The notes: generated by a model not told the origin, from the sequence alone. Positions 1 to 8,843 are shown, counted from the first letter of the stretch. The stretch: DNA of 64,000 nt from Streptomyces pyxinicus (GCF_024753135.1 NZ_JANUGP010000009.1:62001-126000); one strand, 5' to 3'. A program made the numbers and translations.

Positions 1-472
1 CGGCCGCTGTATGTGCAGGTGCACTCTCGCGGAGGTTCGCCAGTAACGCGCTGACCGCCCCCGGCGTCAGATGCGGCCGGCCCTCCCGTACGTCCCGTAC
101 CGCCCGTACCAGCTGTTCCGTCGTGAACTCGCCGTGCACCAGGTATCCCCCCGCCCCCAGCCGCAGTGCCTCCCGCACCGTCTCCGCCTCGTGGCTGTAC
201 GTGAGCATCATGACGGGGGCGAGGCGTACCAAGTGGGGCAATGCCGAGATTCCGTCGACGCCGGGCATGCGGACGTCGAGGAGGATGACGTCGGGGCGGT
301 GCCGGAGCGCCGCCTCGAAGGCCTCGCGGCCGTCCGCCGCCTCCGCGACCACCGTGGTGTCGGCGCGGTCGGAGAGCAGGGCGGTCAGACCGGCGCGGAC
401 GACCGGGTTGTCGTCGGCCACCAGCAGCCGCAGGGGCGGTACGGAGCCGGGGCGGGGGCCGGTGGGTCGCAT
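1..472 (-). CDS. NarL/LuxR-family response regulator, 3' end outside window
   Basis: The N-terminal receiver domain is clear: acidic pair D20-D21 in the motif VADDN, phospho-acceptor D66 in ILLDVRMPG, and switch T91. The gene starts with ATG at 472 and runs off the left edge after about 157 residues, so the C-terminal LuxR-type helix-turn-helix expected of this family is not visible. It lies 12 bp downstream of a histidine kinase gene on the same strand and is its obvious partner. Oddly, the usual conserved lysine after beta-5 (GYLLK-type motif) reads GYLVHG, with histidine at 113, which could alter phosphorylation-dependent signalling. The regulated genes are unknown; the adjoining Tad pilus operon is the natural guess. 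Confidence 0.9.
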   Translation of the reverse strand, partial: MRPTGPRPGSVPPLRLLVADDNPVVRAGLTALLSDRADTTVVAEAADGREAFEAALRHRPDVILLDVRMPGVDGISALPHLVRLAPVMMLTYSHEAETVREALRLGAGGYLVHGEFTTEQLVRAVRDVREGRPHLTPGAVSALLANLRESAPAHTAA

Positions 473-484
473 CGTCGTCTCCGA

Positions 485-1909
485 TCAGGCTTCCCGGCGC
501 CGCGGAACCGTGGCATCCGGGGACGGCAGGCGGACCTCCACGCGGACCTCCGTGCCGCCGGCGTGGCAGCCCCGGCCGATCCGGATGCGCGCGCCGGCCT
601 GGGCCGCGCGTTCGACCATGCCGAGGAGGCCGAAGTGGCCCGAGGCGCGCAGCCGTTCGAGGGTGGTGCCGGGCGGCAGGCCCTTGCCGTCGTCGTGGAC
701 GGTGAGGCGGAGCACGTCGTCGTGGAGGGTGGCGGACAGGTCGACGCGGGTCGCCGTGGCGTGGCGGTGGGCGTTCTCCAGGGCCTCCTCGGTGATGGCC
801 GTGAGGTGGTGCGCGACCGGTGCCGGCAGGGCGGGGAGCGCCGCGTCGGGCGGCCAGTGGCAGGTCACCGGGAGGCCGGTGCGGGCGGTGAAGCCGGCCG
901 CCCGGGTGCGCAGGGCGTCCCAGGGCGCGCCGGCCGTACGGTCCTGTCGCAGGTCGGAGAGGAGGGCGCGGGATTGTGCCGCCGCCGTCCGCGCAGAGCG
1001 GGAGACCAGGTCGGCCTGCTGCCGGATGCGGGCCGGGTCGGGGGCGTCGGACGCGGCCGTCGCCGCCAGGCCGTCCGCGGCCAGGGCCACGCCGTACAGC
1101 GTCTTGGCCACCGAGTCGTGCATCTCCCGGGCCAGCCGGGCGCGTTCGGCGCTCACCGCCTCCGCCGCCGCGAGGCGCGCCTGGGTCGCGGTGAGGGCCT
1201 GGGTGGCGGCGCCGAAGCGGAGCATCAGGCCACGCAGCGTCGAGCCCATGGCGCCGGCGATGACGCACAGGCCGGGCAGCAGCAGCGCCTCGGCGACCGG
1301 GGCGTGCCGGCCGGCCTTCAGGGTGGCGTGGACGAGCAGCAGGATCAGGGACTGGAGGGAGGCGAAGCAGGCCGCGCCGCGCCAGCCGTAGACGAGTCCG
1401 GCCAGCAGCGGGGTGCAGACGCTGACGTAGGCGAGGGTGCTGTCGGGGCCCGCCGAGACCAGCAGGAAGGAGCCGAACAGGGTGTCGGCGGCCAGCAGGC
1501 TGGGGTGGCGCAGCAGCAGGGGGCCGAAGCGCTCCCAGTCGCGGAACAGGACGTAGGACACCATGAACGTGACGACCACGGCCGCGCCGGCCAGGCGGGC
1601 GCCGAGTCCCGGGGCCGCGTTCAGCAGGGCGGCCGGCGCGGCCAGGACGATCATCGCGAGCCGGAAGCCGAAGACCTGCCGGCACACCGCCTGGAGCGCC
1701 CGCACCTGGAGTTTCTCGGAGGGTTCGGCGGGCGGGGGCGCGGCGGTGCGCGTCCGCGCGCTCAGGCGGGCGGTCAGTCGGGCTGTCAGCGCGCTCCGGG
1801 CCTCGGAGGCCGGAGCTCGCGGCGCGCGCAAGGACCGCAGCGTGCCGAAGGACCGCAGCGTGCGCAAGGACCCCCGTCGTCCGCCCCCCATGAGCCCCGT
1901 CACCGCCAC
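485..1909 (-). CDS. Sensor histidine kinase, NarL-system type (HisKA_3)
   Basis: A membrane sensor kinase of about 474 residues from a GTG start. Hydrophobic segments occupy roughly residues 80-225. A HisKA_3 dimerisation/phosphoacceptor helix follows, with the phosphorylated His at about 264 in REMHDSVAKTLYG. The HATPase domain has an N-box (EEALENAHRHA, about 374-384) and a G-box (HDDGKGLPPG). It ends just before the response regulator at 472 and begins 7 bp after the TadC stop, so it appears to be the tail of the pilus operon. The N-terminal 60 residues are Arg/Ala-rich and low in complexity; the start could instead be the ATG seven codons downstream (at about 1891). Confidence 0.9.
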   Translation of the reverse strand: MAVTGLMGGGRRGSLRTLRSFGTLRSLRAPRAPASEARSALTARLTARLSARTRTAAPPPAEPSEKLQVRALQAVCRQVFGFRLAMIVLAAPAALLNAAPGLGARLAGAAVVVTFMVSYVLFRDWERFGPLLLRHPSLLAADTLFGSFLLVSAGPDSTLAYVSVCTPLLAGLVYGWRGAACFASLQSLILLLVHATLKAGRHAPVAEALLLPGLCVIAGAMGSTLRGLMLRFGAATQALTATQARLAAAEAVSAERARLAREMHDSVAKTLYGVALAADGLAATAASDAPDPARIRQQADLVSRSARTAAAQSRALLSDLRQDRTAGAPWDALRTRAAGFTARTGLPVTCHWPPDAALPALPAPVAHHLTAITEEALENAHRHATATRVDLSATLHDDVLRLTVHDDGKGLPPGTTLERLRASGHFGLLGMVERAAQAGARIRIGRGCHAGGTEVRVEVRLPSPDATVPRRREA

Positions 1910-1916
1910 CCCCGCC

Positions 1917-2804
1917 TCACTCCCCCGTGAGCGAACCGAAGTCCACCCCGGAGCCCAGCAGCAGGCCGGCGCCGAGCAGAAGCATCGTCGCCGGGACCAT
2001 GAAGGTGGTGATCATCAGCGTGGCCTTGGGGACCGCGCGGGCGGCCTTGCGCCGGGCGTTCTGCGCGTCGGTGCGGCGCATGTCCTTGGCCAGCGAGACC
2101 AGGGTGTCGACGATCGGGGCGCCGAGTTCCTCGCCCTGCTGGAGGGCGGTGACGAACATGGCGACCTGTTCGGAGTCGTTGCGGCGGCGCAGTTCCGCGA
2201 AGGCCTGGCGGCGGCTCACGCCGAGGTCCATCTGGCGCAGGGTGATGCGCAGTTCGTCGGCCCAGGGTCCCTCGTAGCGGGAGGCGACCCGGTCCAGGGC
2301 CTGGCGGAAGCCGAGGCCCGCGCTGACCACGACCGCGAGCACGTCGAGGAAGTCGGGCAGGGTGCGCTCGATGACGTCCTTGCGGACCCGGATCGCCGAC
2401 CAGATGCCGACCTCCGTCCAGAACGCGCCGAACAGCAGCAGCAGGACGGCGACGAACCACTGGCCGCGCAGCAGGAAGACCAGGAAGCCGACGGCGCCGA
2501 GCGCGCCGTAGACCGCGCGGCGGGCCGCGTAGCGGTCGATGGTCAGGCCGCCGGGATTGCCCGCGAGGTCGATCCGGCGGCGGTACGTGGCCACCAGGCG
2601 GGGGCCCATCAGGCGCAGCACGGTGGGCGCGTAGCGCATCCCCACGCGGTCGATGACGGAGCCGACCGCGCCGGTGCGGGTGGCGCCGACCTCCAGGGCC
2701 ACGGCGAGGTCGGCGGGCAGCTTGGCCTCCGCGCGGTACATGCGCAGGCCGGCGAAGGCGCCCCAGACGGCGAGGGCCATGAGCAGGGCAAGCAGGAGGG
2801 CCAC
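1917..2804 (-). CDS. tadC: Tad pilus inner-membrane platform protein TadC (T2SSF domain)
   Basis: A 295-residue integral membrane protein of the type II secretion F family, which with TadB forms the inner-membrane platform of Tad/Flp pilus machines. Visible features are an N-terminal transmembrane helix, two more around residues 85-125, a cytoplasmic helical T2SSF block (DFLDVLAVVVSAGLGFRQAL and the following ELRITLRQMDLGVSR), and a C-terminal transmembrane segment rich in Leu and Gly. The start is GTG at 2804. It sits 13 bp downstream of TadB. Confidence in the family is high; which paralogue is TadB or TadC follows from gene order. Confidence 0.88.
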   Translation of the reverse strand: MALLLALLMALAVWGAFAGLRMYRAEAKLPADLAVALEVGATRTGAVGSVIDRVGMRYAPTVLRLMGPRLVATYRRRIDLAGNPGGLTIDRYAARRAVYGALGAVGFLVFLLRGQWFVAVLLLLFGAFWTEVGIWSAIRVRKDVIERTLPDFLDVLAVVVSAGLGFRQALDRVASRYEGPWADELRITLRQMDLGVSRRQAFAELRRRNDSEQVAMFVTALQQGEELGAPIVDTLVSLAKDMRRTDAQNARRKAARAVPKATLMITTFMVPATMLLLGAGLLLGSGVDFGSLTGE

Positions 2805-2817
2805 GGTGTCCGCCTCC

Positions 2818-3762
2818 TCAGACGTCGATCCGGCTCAGGCGCCGGATGAGGACGAAGCCGACGGCGTACAGGGCGAAGGCGATCAGCACGCAGGCCTGGC
2901 CGACCGGGGAGCCGGTCATTCGGGCGAGCGCGCCGTCCTTGACGCCGTTCATCAGGAACAGGGCGCCGACGCCGAGCACGGGGACGGCGTACGACGTCAT
3001 GGTCACCTGGGAGAGCTGGGTGCGGATCTCGCGCCGGGTCTCCTTGCGCTCCTCCAGGGTCTCGGTGAGGTTGCGCAGCGCGGAGACGACCTGGCCGCCC
3101 GCCCGGTTGGAGAGGACCAGCGTGGTGACGAGGACGACGAGTTCGCGGGAGGGCAGGCGGTCGGCGAGTTCGCCGAGGGCGTCGTCCAGGCTCTGGCCGA
3201 TGGCGAGTTGGTCGGCGACCTTGGCCAGTTCCTCGCCGGCCGGGGCCTCCAGTTCCTCGGCGGCCATGCCGATCGCGGTGCGCAGGGCGAGTCCGGCCTG
3301 GGTGGCGTTGGCCAGGATGCGGGCGAGTTCGGGGAGCTGGTTGATGAACCGCTCGATGCGTTTCTGGCGTTGCCAGGTGAGGAACTGGAGTGCCGCCCAG
3401 ATGCCGAGCAGGCCGGCGAGGGGTCCGAAGAAGGGGGCCAGGGCGGCCTGGCCGATCAGCCAGAGCGCGGCGACCGCGGCCAGCATGTAGACGGTGAACT
3501 CGCCCGGGGTGACGTCGAGTCCGGTCGCGGCCAGGCGCCGTTCCAGTCGGCGGCCGGGGCGGGTGCGGCGCAGTCGCCGGTCCAGGTCGCGGAAGCGGCG
3601 CCGGCGGCCGCCCGTCGGGGGTGCCCCGGTGAGGGCGAGGCGTTCGACGAGGGCGGCGCGCCGAGCATGTCCGGAGGCGTAGCTGTGCACGCCGGCCACC
3701 GCGAGGACGCAGGTCAGCAGCGTCACTCCGGTGGTGAGCTGGACGAGGGTGTGGAGTTCCAT
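2818..3762 (-). CDS. tadB: Tad pilus inner-membrane platform protein TadB (T2SSF domain)
   Basis: A 314-residue type II secretion F domain protein. There is an N-terminal transmembrane helix (about residues 5-25), a basic linker with several Arg pairs, two transmembrane segments at about 95-130, then the T2SSF cytoplasmic block (NQLPELARILANATQAGLAL; LVVLVTTLVLSNRAGGQVV) and a pair of C-terminal helices. In Tad systems this protein couples the CpaF ATPase to pilus extrusion. ATG start at 3762; the CpaF stop lies 5 bp upstream, so the two are co-transcribed. Confidence 0.88.
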   Translation of the reverse strand: MELHTLVQLTTGVTLLTCVLAVAGVHSYASGHARRAALVERLALTGAPPTGGRRRRFRDLDRRLRRTRPGRRLERRLAATGLDVTPGEFTVYMLAAVAALWLIGQAALAPFFGPLAGLLGIWAALQFLTWQRQKRIERFINQLPELARILANATQAGLALRTAIGMAAEELEAPAGEELAKVADQLAIGQSLDDALGELADRLPSRELVVLVTTLVLSNRAGGQVVSALRNLTETLEERKETRREIRTQLSQVTMTSYAVPVLGVGALFLMNGVKDGALARMTGSPVGQACVLIAFALYAVGFVLIRRLSRIDV

Positions 3763-3767
3763 GGGGG

Positions 3768-5105
3768 CTACCTGGCTTCCCGGGTGGCGAGCTGGTCCGC
3801 GGAGCGGGCGACGCCGAAGGCGCCGGGGACGGGCTGGCTCGCCATGTAGAGGCGGTCGGCGGTGCGGCGGGGCAGCGGGAAGTACCGGAAGGCGCCGTAC
3901 ACGCGGCCGTCGGCGGTCATGGGCCGCGCGTCGAAGCGGGCCACGGTCGCCAGCCGGTACGGCTCCCCGCCGTGGCTGTCGAGCAGGGCGATCTCGGTGA
4001 TGCGGCGGGCGCCGTCGGCGAACCGGGTGAGCTGGACGAGGACGTCGACGGCGCTGTTGATCTGGTCGTGCAGGGCCTCGAAGGGCACCTCGACGTCGGA
4101 CATGGAGGCGAGGGTCTGGAGCCGGGTGAGGGCGTCCTCGGCGCTGTTGGCGTGCACGGTGGCCAGCGAGCCGTCGTGGCCGGTGGACATGGCCTGGAGC
4201 ATGTCGAGGGACTCGCCGCCGCGGACCTCGCCGACCACGATCCGGTCGGGCCGCATCCGCAGCGAGTTGCGCACCAGGTCGCGGATGGTGACCTGGCCCT
4301 TGCCCTCGACGTTCGGCGGCCGGGACTCCAGGCGGACCACATGGGTCTGCTGGAGCTGGAGTTCGGCGGAGTCCTCGATGGTGATGATGCGCTCGTGCGG
4401 CGGGATGAGTCCGGACAGGGCGTTGAGCAGGGTCGTCTTGCCGGTGCCGGTCGCGCCGGACACGATGACGTTGAACTTGGCCTGCACCAGCCCGGCCAGC
4501 AGGTACACCATGGGCTCGTCCAGCGAGCCGAAGCCGACCAGTTCCTGGAGCGTGAAGGAGCGCGGAAAACGGCGGATGGTCAGGATGGGCCCGGTCAGGG
4601 AGAGCGGCGGGATGATGACGTTGACGCGCTCGCCGGAGGGCAGGCGGGCGTCGACCATCGGGTTGGACTCGTCCACGCGCCGGTTGACCGTCGAGACGAT
4701 CCGCTCGATGGTCTGCATGAGCTGGTCGGCGGAGACGAACCGCAGCGGGAGCTGTTCGACCCGGCCGCCGCGCTCCACGAAGACCGCGTCCGGGCCGTTC
4801 ACCATGATCTCGGTGATCGAGGCGTCCTCCAGCAGCGGTTCGAGGATGCCGAGCCCGAGGGCCTCGTCCACGACCCGGCGGATGAGCTGGGCGCGTTCGG
4901 CGGTCGACAGCACCGGGCCCTCGCGGCTGATGATGTGCCCGAGCACCCGCTCCAGCCGGGCCCGGCGCTCGGCCGCCGCCAGCGCGCTCATCTCCGCGAG
5001 GTCGATCTCCTCCAGCAGCTTGGCGCGGTAGGCGGCGACCAGGTGGCCGTCCTCGCCCCGGCTGCCGTGCTCCTCCGGGGTGCTGATGCGTGCGCGCAGG
5101 CTCAT
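3768..5105 (-). CDS. cpaF: Tad pilus assembly ATPase CpaF/TadA
   Basis: A type II/IV secretion ATPase of 445 residues, the expected family length. The Walker A motif GATGTGKTT lies at about residues 217-225, followed by an Asp box (ITIEDSAELQLQ), a Walker B region (RIVVGEVRGGESLD) and a His box (GSLATVHANS). The N-terminal all-alpha domain (residues about 20-120) is typical of CpaF. It powers assembly, and possibly retraction, of Tad/Flp pili at the inner face of the membrane. ATG at 5105. The neighbouring TadB, TadC, CpaE, CpaB and TadE-like genes support the assignment. Confidence 0.95.
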   Translation of the reverse strand: MSLRARISTPEEHGSRGEDGHLVAAYRAKLLEEIDLAEMSALAAAERRARLERVLGHIISREGPVLSTAERAQLIRRVVDEALGLGILEPLLEDASITEIMVNGPDAVFVERGGRVEQLPLRFVSADQLMQTIERIVSTVNRRVDESNPMVDARLPSGERVNVIIPPLSLTGPILTIRRFPRSFTLQELVGFGSLDEPMVYLLAGLVQAKFNVIVSGATGTGKTTLLNALSGLIPPHERIITIEDSAELQLQQTHVVRLESRPPNVEGKGQVTIRDLVRNSLRMRPDRIVVGEVRGGESLDMLQAMSTGHDGSLATVHANSAEDALTRLQTLASMSDVEVPFEALHDQINSAVDVLVQLTRFADGARRITEIALLDSHGGEPYRLATVARFDARPMTADGRVYGAFRYFPLPRRTADRLYMASQPVPGAFGVARSADQLATREAR

Positions 5106-5124
5106 GGGGGTCGCTTCTCCTCGG

Positions 5125-5472
5125 TCAGTGGTCGAGGGGCATGGTCGCGGTCTTGGTGGTGTCGCCGAGGCTCCAGAGGATCCTCGGTATCCGGACGGTG
5201 GCCGTGACCCGCACCGAGTCGCCCTGGTCGGACGACGCGCAGGCCACCGAGATCCCGCCGCTGACGGCTCCCGCGCACGCCTGCTGCGCGTCCTGCCGCA
5301 AGGACGCGGCCCGGGCTCCCGCGCGGGCGGCCGTACCGGCCTGCTCGGCGGCGTAGGCGACGGCGCCGAGCTGGATGCCCGCGAGGGCGACGATCAGCAG
5401 GACGGGGACGAACCCCAGGTATTCGATGGCGACTTGGCCCGCGTCGCGGCGTCGCCCGCGTCGGTCCGGCAT
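5125..5472 (-). CDS. TadE-like minor pseudopilin
   Basis: A 115-residue protein with a short basic N-terminus followed by the TadE-type motif GQVAIEYLGF and one hydrophobic helix (about residues 15-40), the pattern of Tad pseudopilins. Two cysteines (about 65 and 77) may form a disulfide outside the membrane. It ends 19 bp before cpaF and starts one base after the stop of a second TadE-like gene. Such proteins are exported minor subunits in Tad systems; the exact role here is inferred from context. Confidence 0.82.
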   Translation of the reverse strand: MPDRRGRRRDAGQVAIEYLGFVPVLLIVALAGIQLGAVAYAAEQAGTAARAGARAASLRQDAQQACAGAVSGGISVACASSDQGDSVRVTATVRIPRILWSLGDTTKTATMPLDH

Positions 5473-5473
5473 C

Positions 5474-5911
5474 TCAGTGCTTCACCTCCTCGACGGCGCC
5501 GGCGTGGCCCTTGACCGTGGCCGGGAAGCCGATCAGGCCCGGGAAGAGCACCGGCACCCGCAGGGACACGTCCGCGGTCACGAAGCCGCTGCCACCGCAC
5601 TCCACACCCGCACCCCCTCGCCATGCGTCCGGCAGGTCCCGCAGGGCCGCCTCCCGGCAGACTCCGGACCGCTCCCCCGGCGCCACCGCCGTACCCGCCC
5701 GCACTCCCTCGTCGGCAGCATTCCCGGCGAGCGTGAAGGTGTACCCCACCAGGACGGCCTGCCACACGAGCACCAGCGTCAGCAGGATCAGCGGTGTCAT
5801 GCCGAGGAACTCGATACTGACCTGACCGCGGTCGTCGTCACCTCGTCCCGTGACCCGCCTCCGGCCGTCACCCCGTCCCGTGACCCGCCTCCGGCAGTCA
5901 CCCCGTCTCAT
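5474..5911 (-). CDS. TadE-like minor pseudopilin with repeated basic N-terminus
   Basis: A 145-residue protein with the TadE motif GQVSIEFLGM at about residues 29-38, a transmembrane helix after it and a Cys-containing exported domain. Residues 6-26 are two near-identical 10-residue units (RRRVTGRGDG and RRRVTGRGDD) encoded by a 30-bp tandem repeat, so the cytoplasmic leader has probably grown by slippage. The start is ATG at 5911. A start inside the repeat cannot be excluded, since TadE leaders are usually only 10-20 residues. It is co-linear with the other Tad genes and is the second of two TadE-like subunits. Confidence 0.8.
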   Translation of the reverse strand: MRRGDCRRRVTGRGDGRRRVTGRGDDDRGQVSIEFLGMTPLILLTLVLVWQAVLVGYTFTLAGNAADEGVRAGTAVAPGERSGVCREAALRDLPDAWRGGAGVECGGSGFVTADVSLRVPVLFPGLIGFPATVKGHAGAVEEVKH

Positions 5912-5912
5912 G
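5837..5912. repeat. 30-bp tandem repeat, 2.5 copies, in the TadE-like leader
   Basis: Two consecutive 30-bp units start at 5837 and 5867, differing at only two positions, and a partial third copy begins at 5897. Each starts GTCACC, carries CGTCCCGTGACCCGCC and ends CTCCGGC. The unit is a multiple of three and stays in frame. Confidence 0.85.
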
Positions 5913-5947
5913 GCCCGGTCACCTCTTCCGCCCGTCTCATGACCCGC

Positions 5948-7183
5948 TCACTCCTTCCGCCGCCGGAAGCCCGCGGTCGCCCGGCTCCCGCTCCGGTGGG
6001 AGGGCCCCTCGGGCGCCCGGACCAGGCCCAGTTCGCCGGCGAGCGCCCACAGGGCCTGCTTGACCGTGCTCCGGGCGTCGAGTTCGTGCAGCCGCCCGGA
6101 GTCCACGACCCCCTGCAGCTCCTTGAAGTTGGCGGGGATCGCCGTGCGGGCCAGGGCGGTGCCGGTGATGCGCTGGACGAGCGCGGGCTGGATCTCGGTG
6201 GTGCGGCTGTGCCGGTTGACGACCACCGTCGTCTCCTCGGCCTTGCGGATCTGGAGCCGGTCCCACATCCGTACGGTGCGTTTGGCGGCGCGTACGGCGA
6301 TGACGTCCGGGGTGGTGACCAGCAGCGCGGCCTCGGCCATCTCGACGGCCGCCGCGCCAGCGCCGCCGAGCTGGGCGCCGCAGTCCACGACGACGACCTC
6401 GTAGCGGGAGCGCAGGGCGCTGACGATCTGCCGGGCGGCGCGGTCGGTGACCTCCTCGCCGCGCTCGCCCTCGCCGGGCGCGAGCAGCAGGGCGAGCCCG
6501 GTGTCGTGGCGGAAGACGGCGTCGGCCAGCACGCGCGGCGAGATGTCGGTGATGGTGGCGAGGTCGGCGACCGAGCGGCGGAACTGGATGTCGAGGTAGG
6601 AGGCGACGTCGCCGCTCTGCAGGTCGAGGTCGACCAGGGCGGTGGCGCGGCCGGAGGCCTGGGCGGCGAGGGCGAGTTGGATCGCGGCCAGGGTGGCGCC
6701 GGTGCCGCCCTTGGCGCCGCTGACCGTGACGACGGTGCCGCCGGCGCCGCCGAGCACGTCGGCGCCGTGCCCGAGGTGGCGCCGTACGCCGGTCGACCAC
6801 TGGGCGACGGCCTGGACGCGGCCGGCGAGTTCCTCGTACGACAGCGGGAGCGCGACCAGGCCGCGGGCGCCGGCGTCCATGGCGGCGGCGAACAGGGCGG
6901 GACCGGCGTCGGTGGTGACGAGGACGACGCCGACGGCCGGGAAGCGCAGGGCGATCTCGCGGATCAGCTCCAGGGCCGGGACCGGGCCGATGCGCTCATG
7001 GACGACGACGACCTCGGGGAGTTCCTCGACCGACTCGGCGGCGAGCCGGGCGAGCAGGTCGACGAGCTGGGTGGAGTCGGTGGCCGGGGGCTGGGGTTCG
7101 GCGTCGGGGAGCTGGCTGAGCAGGGTGACCAGCGAGCGGACGGCGTCCGGGTCCGCGCCGGCCGGGAGGATCCTGGTGGGCAT
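5948..7183 (-). CDS. cpaE: CpaE/TadZ-like pilus localisation ATPase (MinD family)
   Basis: A 411-residue protein. The N-terminal region (about 1-140) resembles a degenerate receiver domain, and the C-terminal region is a MinD/ParA-type ATPase. The P-loop region is SGAKGGTGATLA (about 155-166): the signature lysine is kept (K158) but the catalytic P-loop lysine position is alanine, the atypical Walker A known from TadZ/CpaE proteins. Switch motifs follow (DLDLQSGDVASYLD and VVVDCGAQLGG). CpaE/TadZ proteins position the Tad machine at the pole. ATG at 7183, 12 bp downstream of CpaB. Confidence 0.88.
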   Translation of the reverse strand: MPTRILPAGADPDAVRSLVTLLSQLPDAEPQPPATDSTQLVDLLARLAAESVEELPEVVVVHERIGPVPALELIREIALRFPAVGVVLVTTDAGPALFAAAMDAGARGLVALPLSYEELAGRVQAVAQWSTGVRRHLGHGADVLGGAGGTVVTVSGAKGGTGATLAAIQLALAAQASGRATALVDLDLQSGDVASYLDIQFRRSVADLATITDISPRVLADAVFRHDTGLALLLAPGEGERGEEVTDRAARQIVSALRSRYEVVVVDCGAQLGGAGAAAVEMAEAALLVTTPDVIAVRAAKRTVRMWDRLQIRKAEETTVVVNRHSRTTEIQPALVQRITGTALARTAIPANFKELQGVVDSGRLHELDARSTVKQALWALAGELGLVRAPEGPSHRSGSRATAGFRRRKE

Positions 7184-7195
7184 GCGGGGCGCCTC

Positions 7196-7903
7196 TCACT
7201 TGTCCGTCGCGAGTTCGTAGGTGCGGTCCTTGTCCGGGACGCTGGTCGTACCGCCGGGGGCGACCAGGGCGAGCCGGACCCGCTGGGCGAAGGACTCGGC
7301 GTAGGTGACGCGCTGGGCGTCGAGGGTGGACAGCGCGAAGGTGATGGGGACGGCCTCGGTGGGCCCCCGCTGGTCCTTGTCGTGGTCGGGGTCGAGGGCG
7401 GTGATGTGGCCGACTTCGAGGACCCGGGCGTTGGTCACGATGATCTTCGACTGGTCGGGGTCGCCCTCCTTCGCACCCTCGAAGGTGGCGTACACGTTGA
7501 CGCGGGAGCCCACGGTGATCTTGCCGGCCACCCCGGTGGCCGCGTCGATCATGATGGCGACCTCCTGCTGTCCGGGCTGGAGGGCGGGCCGGTCCACGAT
7601 CATGTCGGTCTGGAGCAGGGAGCCCGCCTCCAGGGTGGTCACGGCGATCTTGCCCTGGATCTGGCGCAGGTCGGTGACGGCGGTGCCGGACAGCCAGCGC
7701 CTGGGCATCCGGATCTTCTCGAACTGGCCGTCGGTCAGCGAGGTGTACGGCTTGACGTCGTCCTTCACCCGGTAGGCGGTGACCTCGGGGCCGACCTTGG
7801 AGTTCGCGTCCCGGACGACGGAGAGCACACCGGCGAACGCGCCGGCGGCGCACAGGACCGAGAGGATCAGCAGTATCACGCCGCGGCGCTGACGGGAGTT
7901 CAT
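7196..7903 (-). CDS. cpaB: CpaB/RcpC-like pilus assembly protein (SAF domain)
   Basis: A 235-residue exported or membrane-anchored protein with one N-terminal transmembrane helix (GVILLILSVLCAAGAFAGV, about 7-25) followed by a SAF-type domain (VKDDVKPYTSLTDGQFEKI) and the family's RcpC/CpaB region (LQPGQQEVAIMID; GKITVGSRVNVYATFEG). In Gram-negative Tad systems CpaB helps the outer-membrane secretin; in actinobacteria, which lack it, the role is unclear. ATG at 7903. It lies between the zinc-ribbon gene and cpaE. Confidence 0.85.
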   Translation of the reverse strand: MNSRQRRGVILLILSVLCAAGAFAGVLSVVRDANSKVGPEVTAYRVKDDVKPYTSLTDGQFEKIRMPRRWLSGTAVTDLRQIQGKIAVTTLEAGSLLQTDMIVDRPALQPGQQEVAIMIDAATGVAGKITVGSRVNVYATFEGAKEGDPDQSKIIVTNARVLEVGHITALDPDHDKDQRGPTEAVPITFALSTLDAQRVTYAESFAQRVRLALVAPGGTTSVPDKDRTYELATDK

Positions 7904-7958
7904 GAACCGTGCAACCTCATTTGTCGGTGGTGGCCGTCGCTGTCGGACCGGTCAGACG

Positions 7959-8843
7959 TCAGACGGGCGTGCGTTGCTCCAGGGCGGCGCGGGACGCGGC
8001 CGGTTCGGGGGCGGGCGGGGTGGCCGAGCAGAAGACGCAGCGGTCGCCGATGACGTCGAGGCCGCACCAGTGGCAGCGCGTCTGCCGTACCGAGGTGACG
8101 AGCTGGTAGAGGACGGAGAGGTCGGCGAGATAGCCGCAGAACTCGGTCATGCGGCCGGTGCCCCACCACACCGGGGACTCGGCGGGCAGTGGGGTCTCGC
8201 GCAGCCCGTGCACGTTCCAGGCGGTGCCGAGACCGCCGACCCACTCGCTCTGCAGCGACCCCTTCGCGACCAGCATCCAGGTGCTGAACTCCGGGCCCTT
8301 GAGGGTGGCGTCCGGTCCGACGCGCACGAGCTGCGGCTCGGGGTGGGCGAGGACGGCGAACTGGCTGCCGGGCACCCAGGACTTGGCGTGCGCCTTGAGC
8401 CCCACCGGGACGCGGTCGAGGCGGGCGACGGAGCCGAGCACGGCCCCGGCGTGCAGGTAGTGGGTGAGCAGGCGCCCGGCGGAGGCGAGCACGCCGGGGC
8501 TCAGGTCGCAGGAGGCGAGCTGCCGTAACTGCCGGGCCAGGACGGCGACGGCGAGCGGCGGCAGCTCGGGCCGGAAGAAGGCGACGCGGTCGCTCTCCAG
8601 CAGGGAGCGCAGGGTGTGCAGGCGCCGTAGGACGGGTTCCGGGGTGGCCGGTGAACAGACCACCACCACGTACCCGTACTGCTCGACGAGGGCGTACAGC
8701 TCGGTGAGGGCGTCGTCCAGTGGCCGCTGGTCGAGGCCGCGCAGCACGGCGGCGGGCACGGTCCGCTCGTCCTGCGCCGGCAACGCCATGTCGGCGCTGG
8801 TCACGGCGATGGCAGTTGGCACGCGCAGCTCCCCGCTCTTCAC
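7959..8843 (-). CDS. Unknown protein with C-terminal zinc ribbon, head of Tad operon
   Basis: A 294-residue protein I do not recognise. It has no signal peptide or transmembrane helix. Near the C-terminus are two CxxC pairs (CHWCG and CVFCS, about residues 267-283), a likely zinc ribbon. The central region is rich in Trp and aromatic residues (SPVWWGTGRM). It starts with GTG at 8843, ends 55 bp before cpaB and is on the same strand, so it is probably the first gene of the Tad operon. A cytoplasmic accessory or regulatory role is only inferred from position. Confidence 0.7.
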   Translation of the reverse strand: MKSGELRVPTAIAVTSADMALPAQDERTVPAAVLRGLDQRPLDDALTELYALVEQYGYVVVVCSPATPEPVLRRLHTLRSLLESDRVAFFRPELPPLAVAVLARQLRQLASCDLSPGVLASAGRLLTHYLHAGAVLGSVARLDRVPVGLKAHAKSWVPGSQFAVLAHPEPQLVRVGPDATLKGPEFSTWMLVAKGSLQSEWVGGLGTAWNVHGLRETPLPAESPVWWGTGRMTEFCGYLADLSVLYQLVTSVRQTRCHWCGLDVIGDRCVFCSATPPAPEPAASRAALEQRTPV

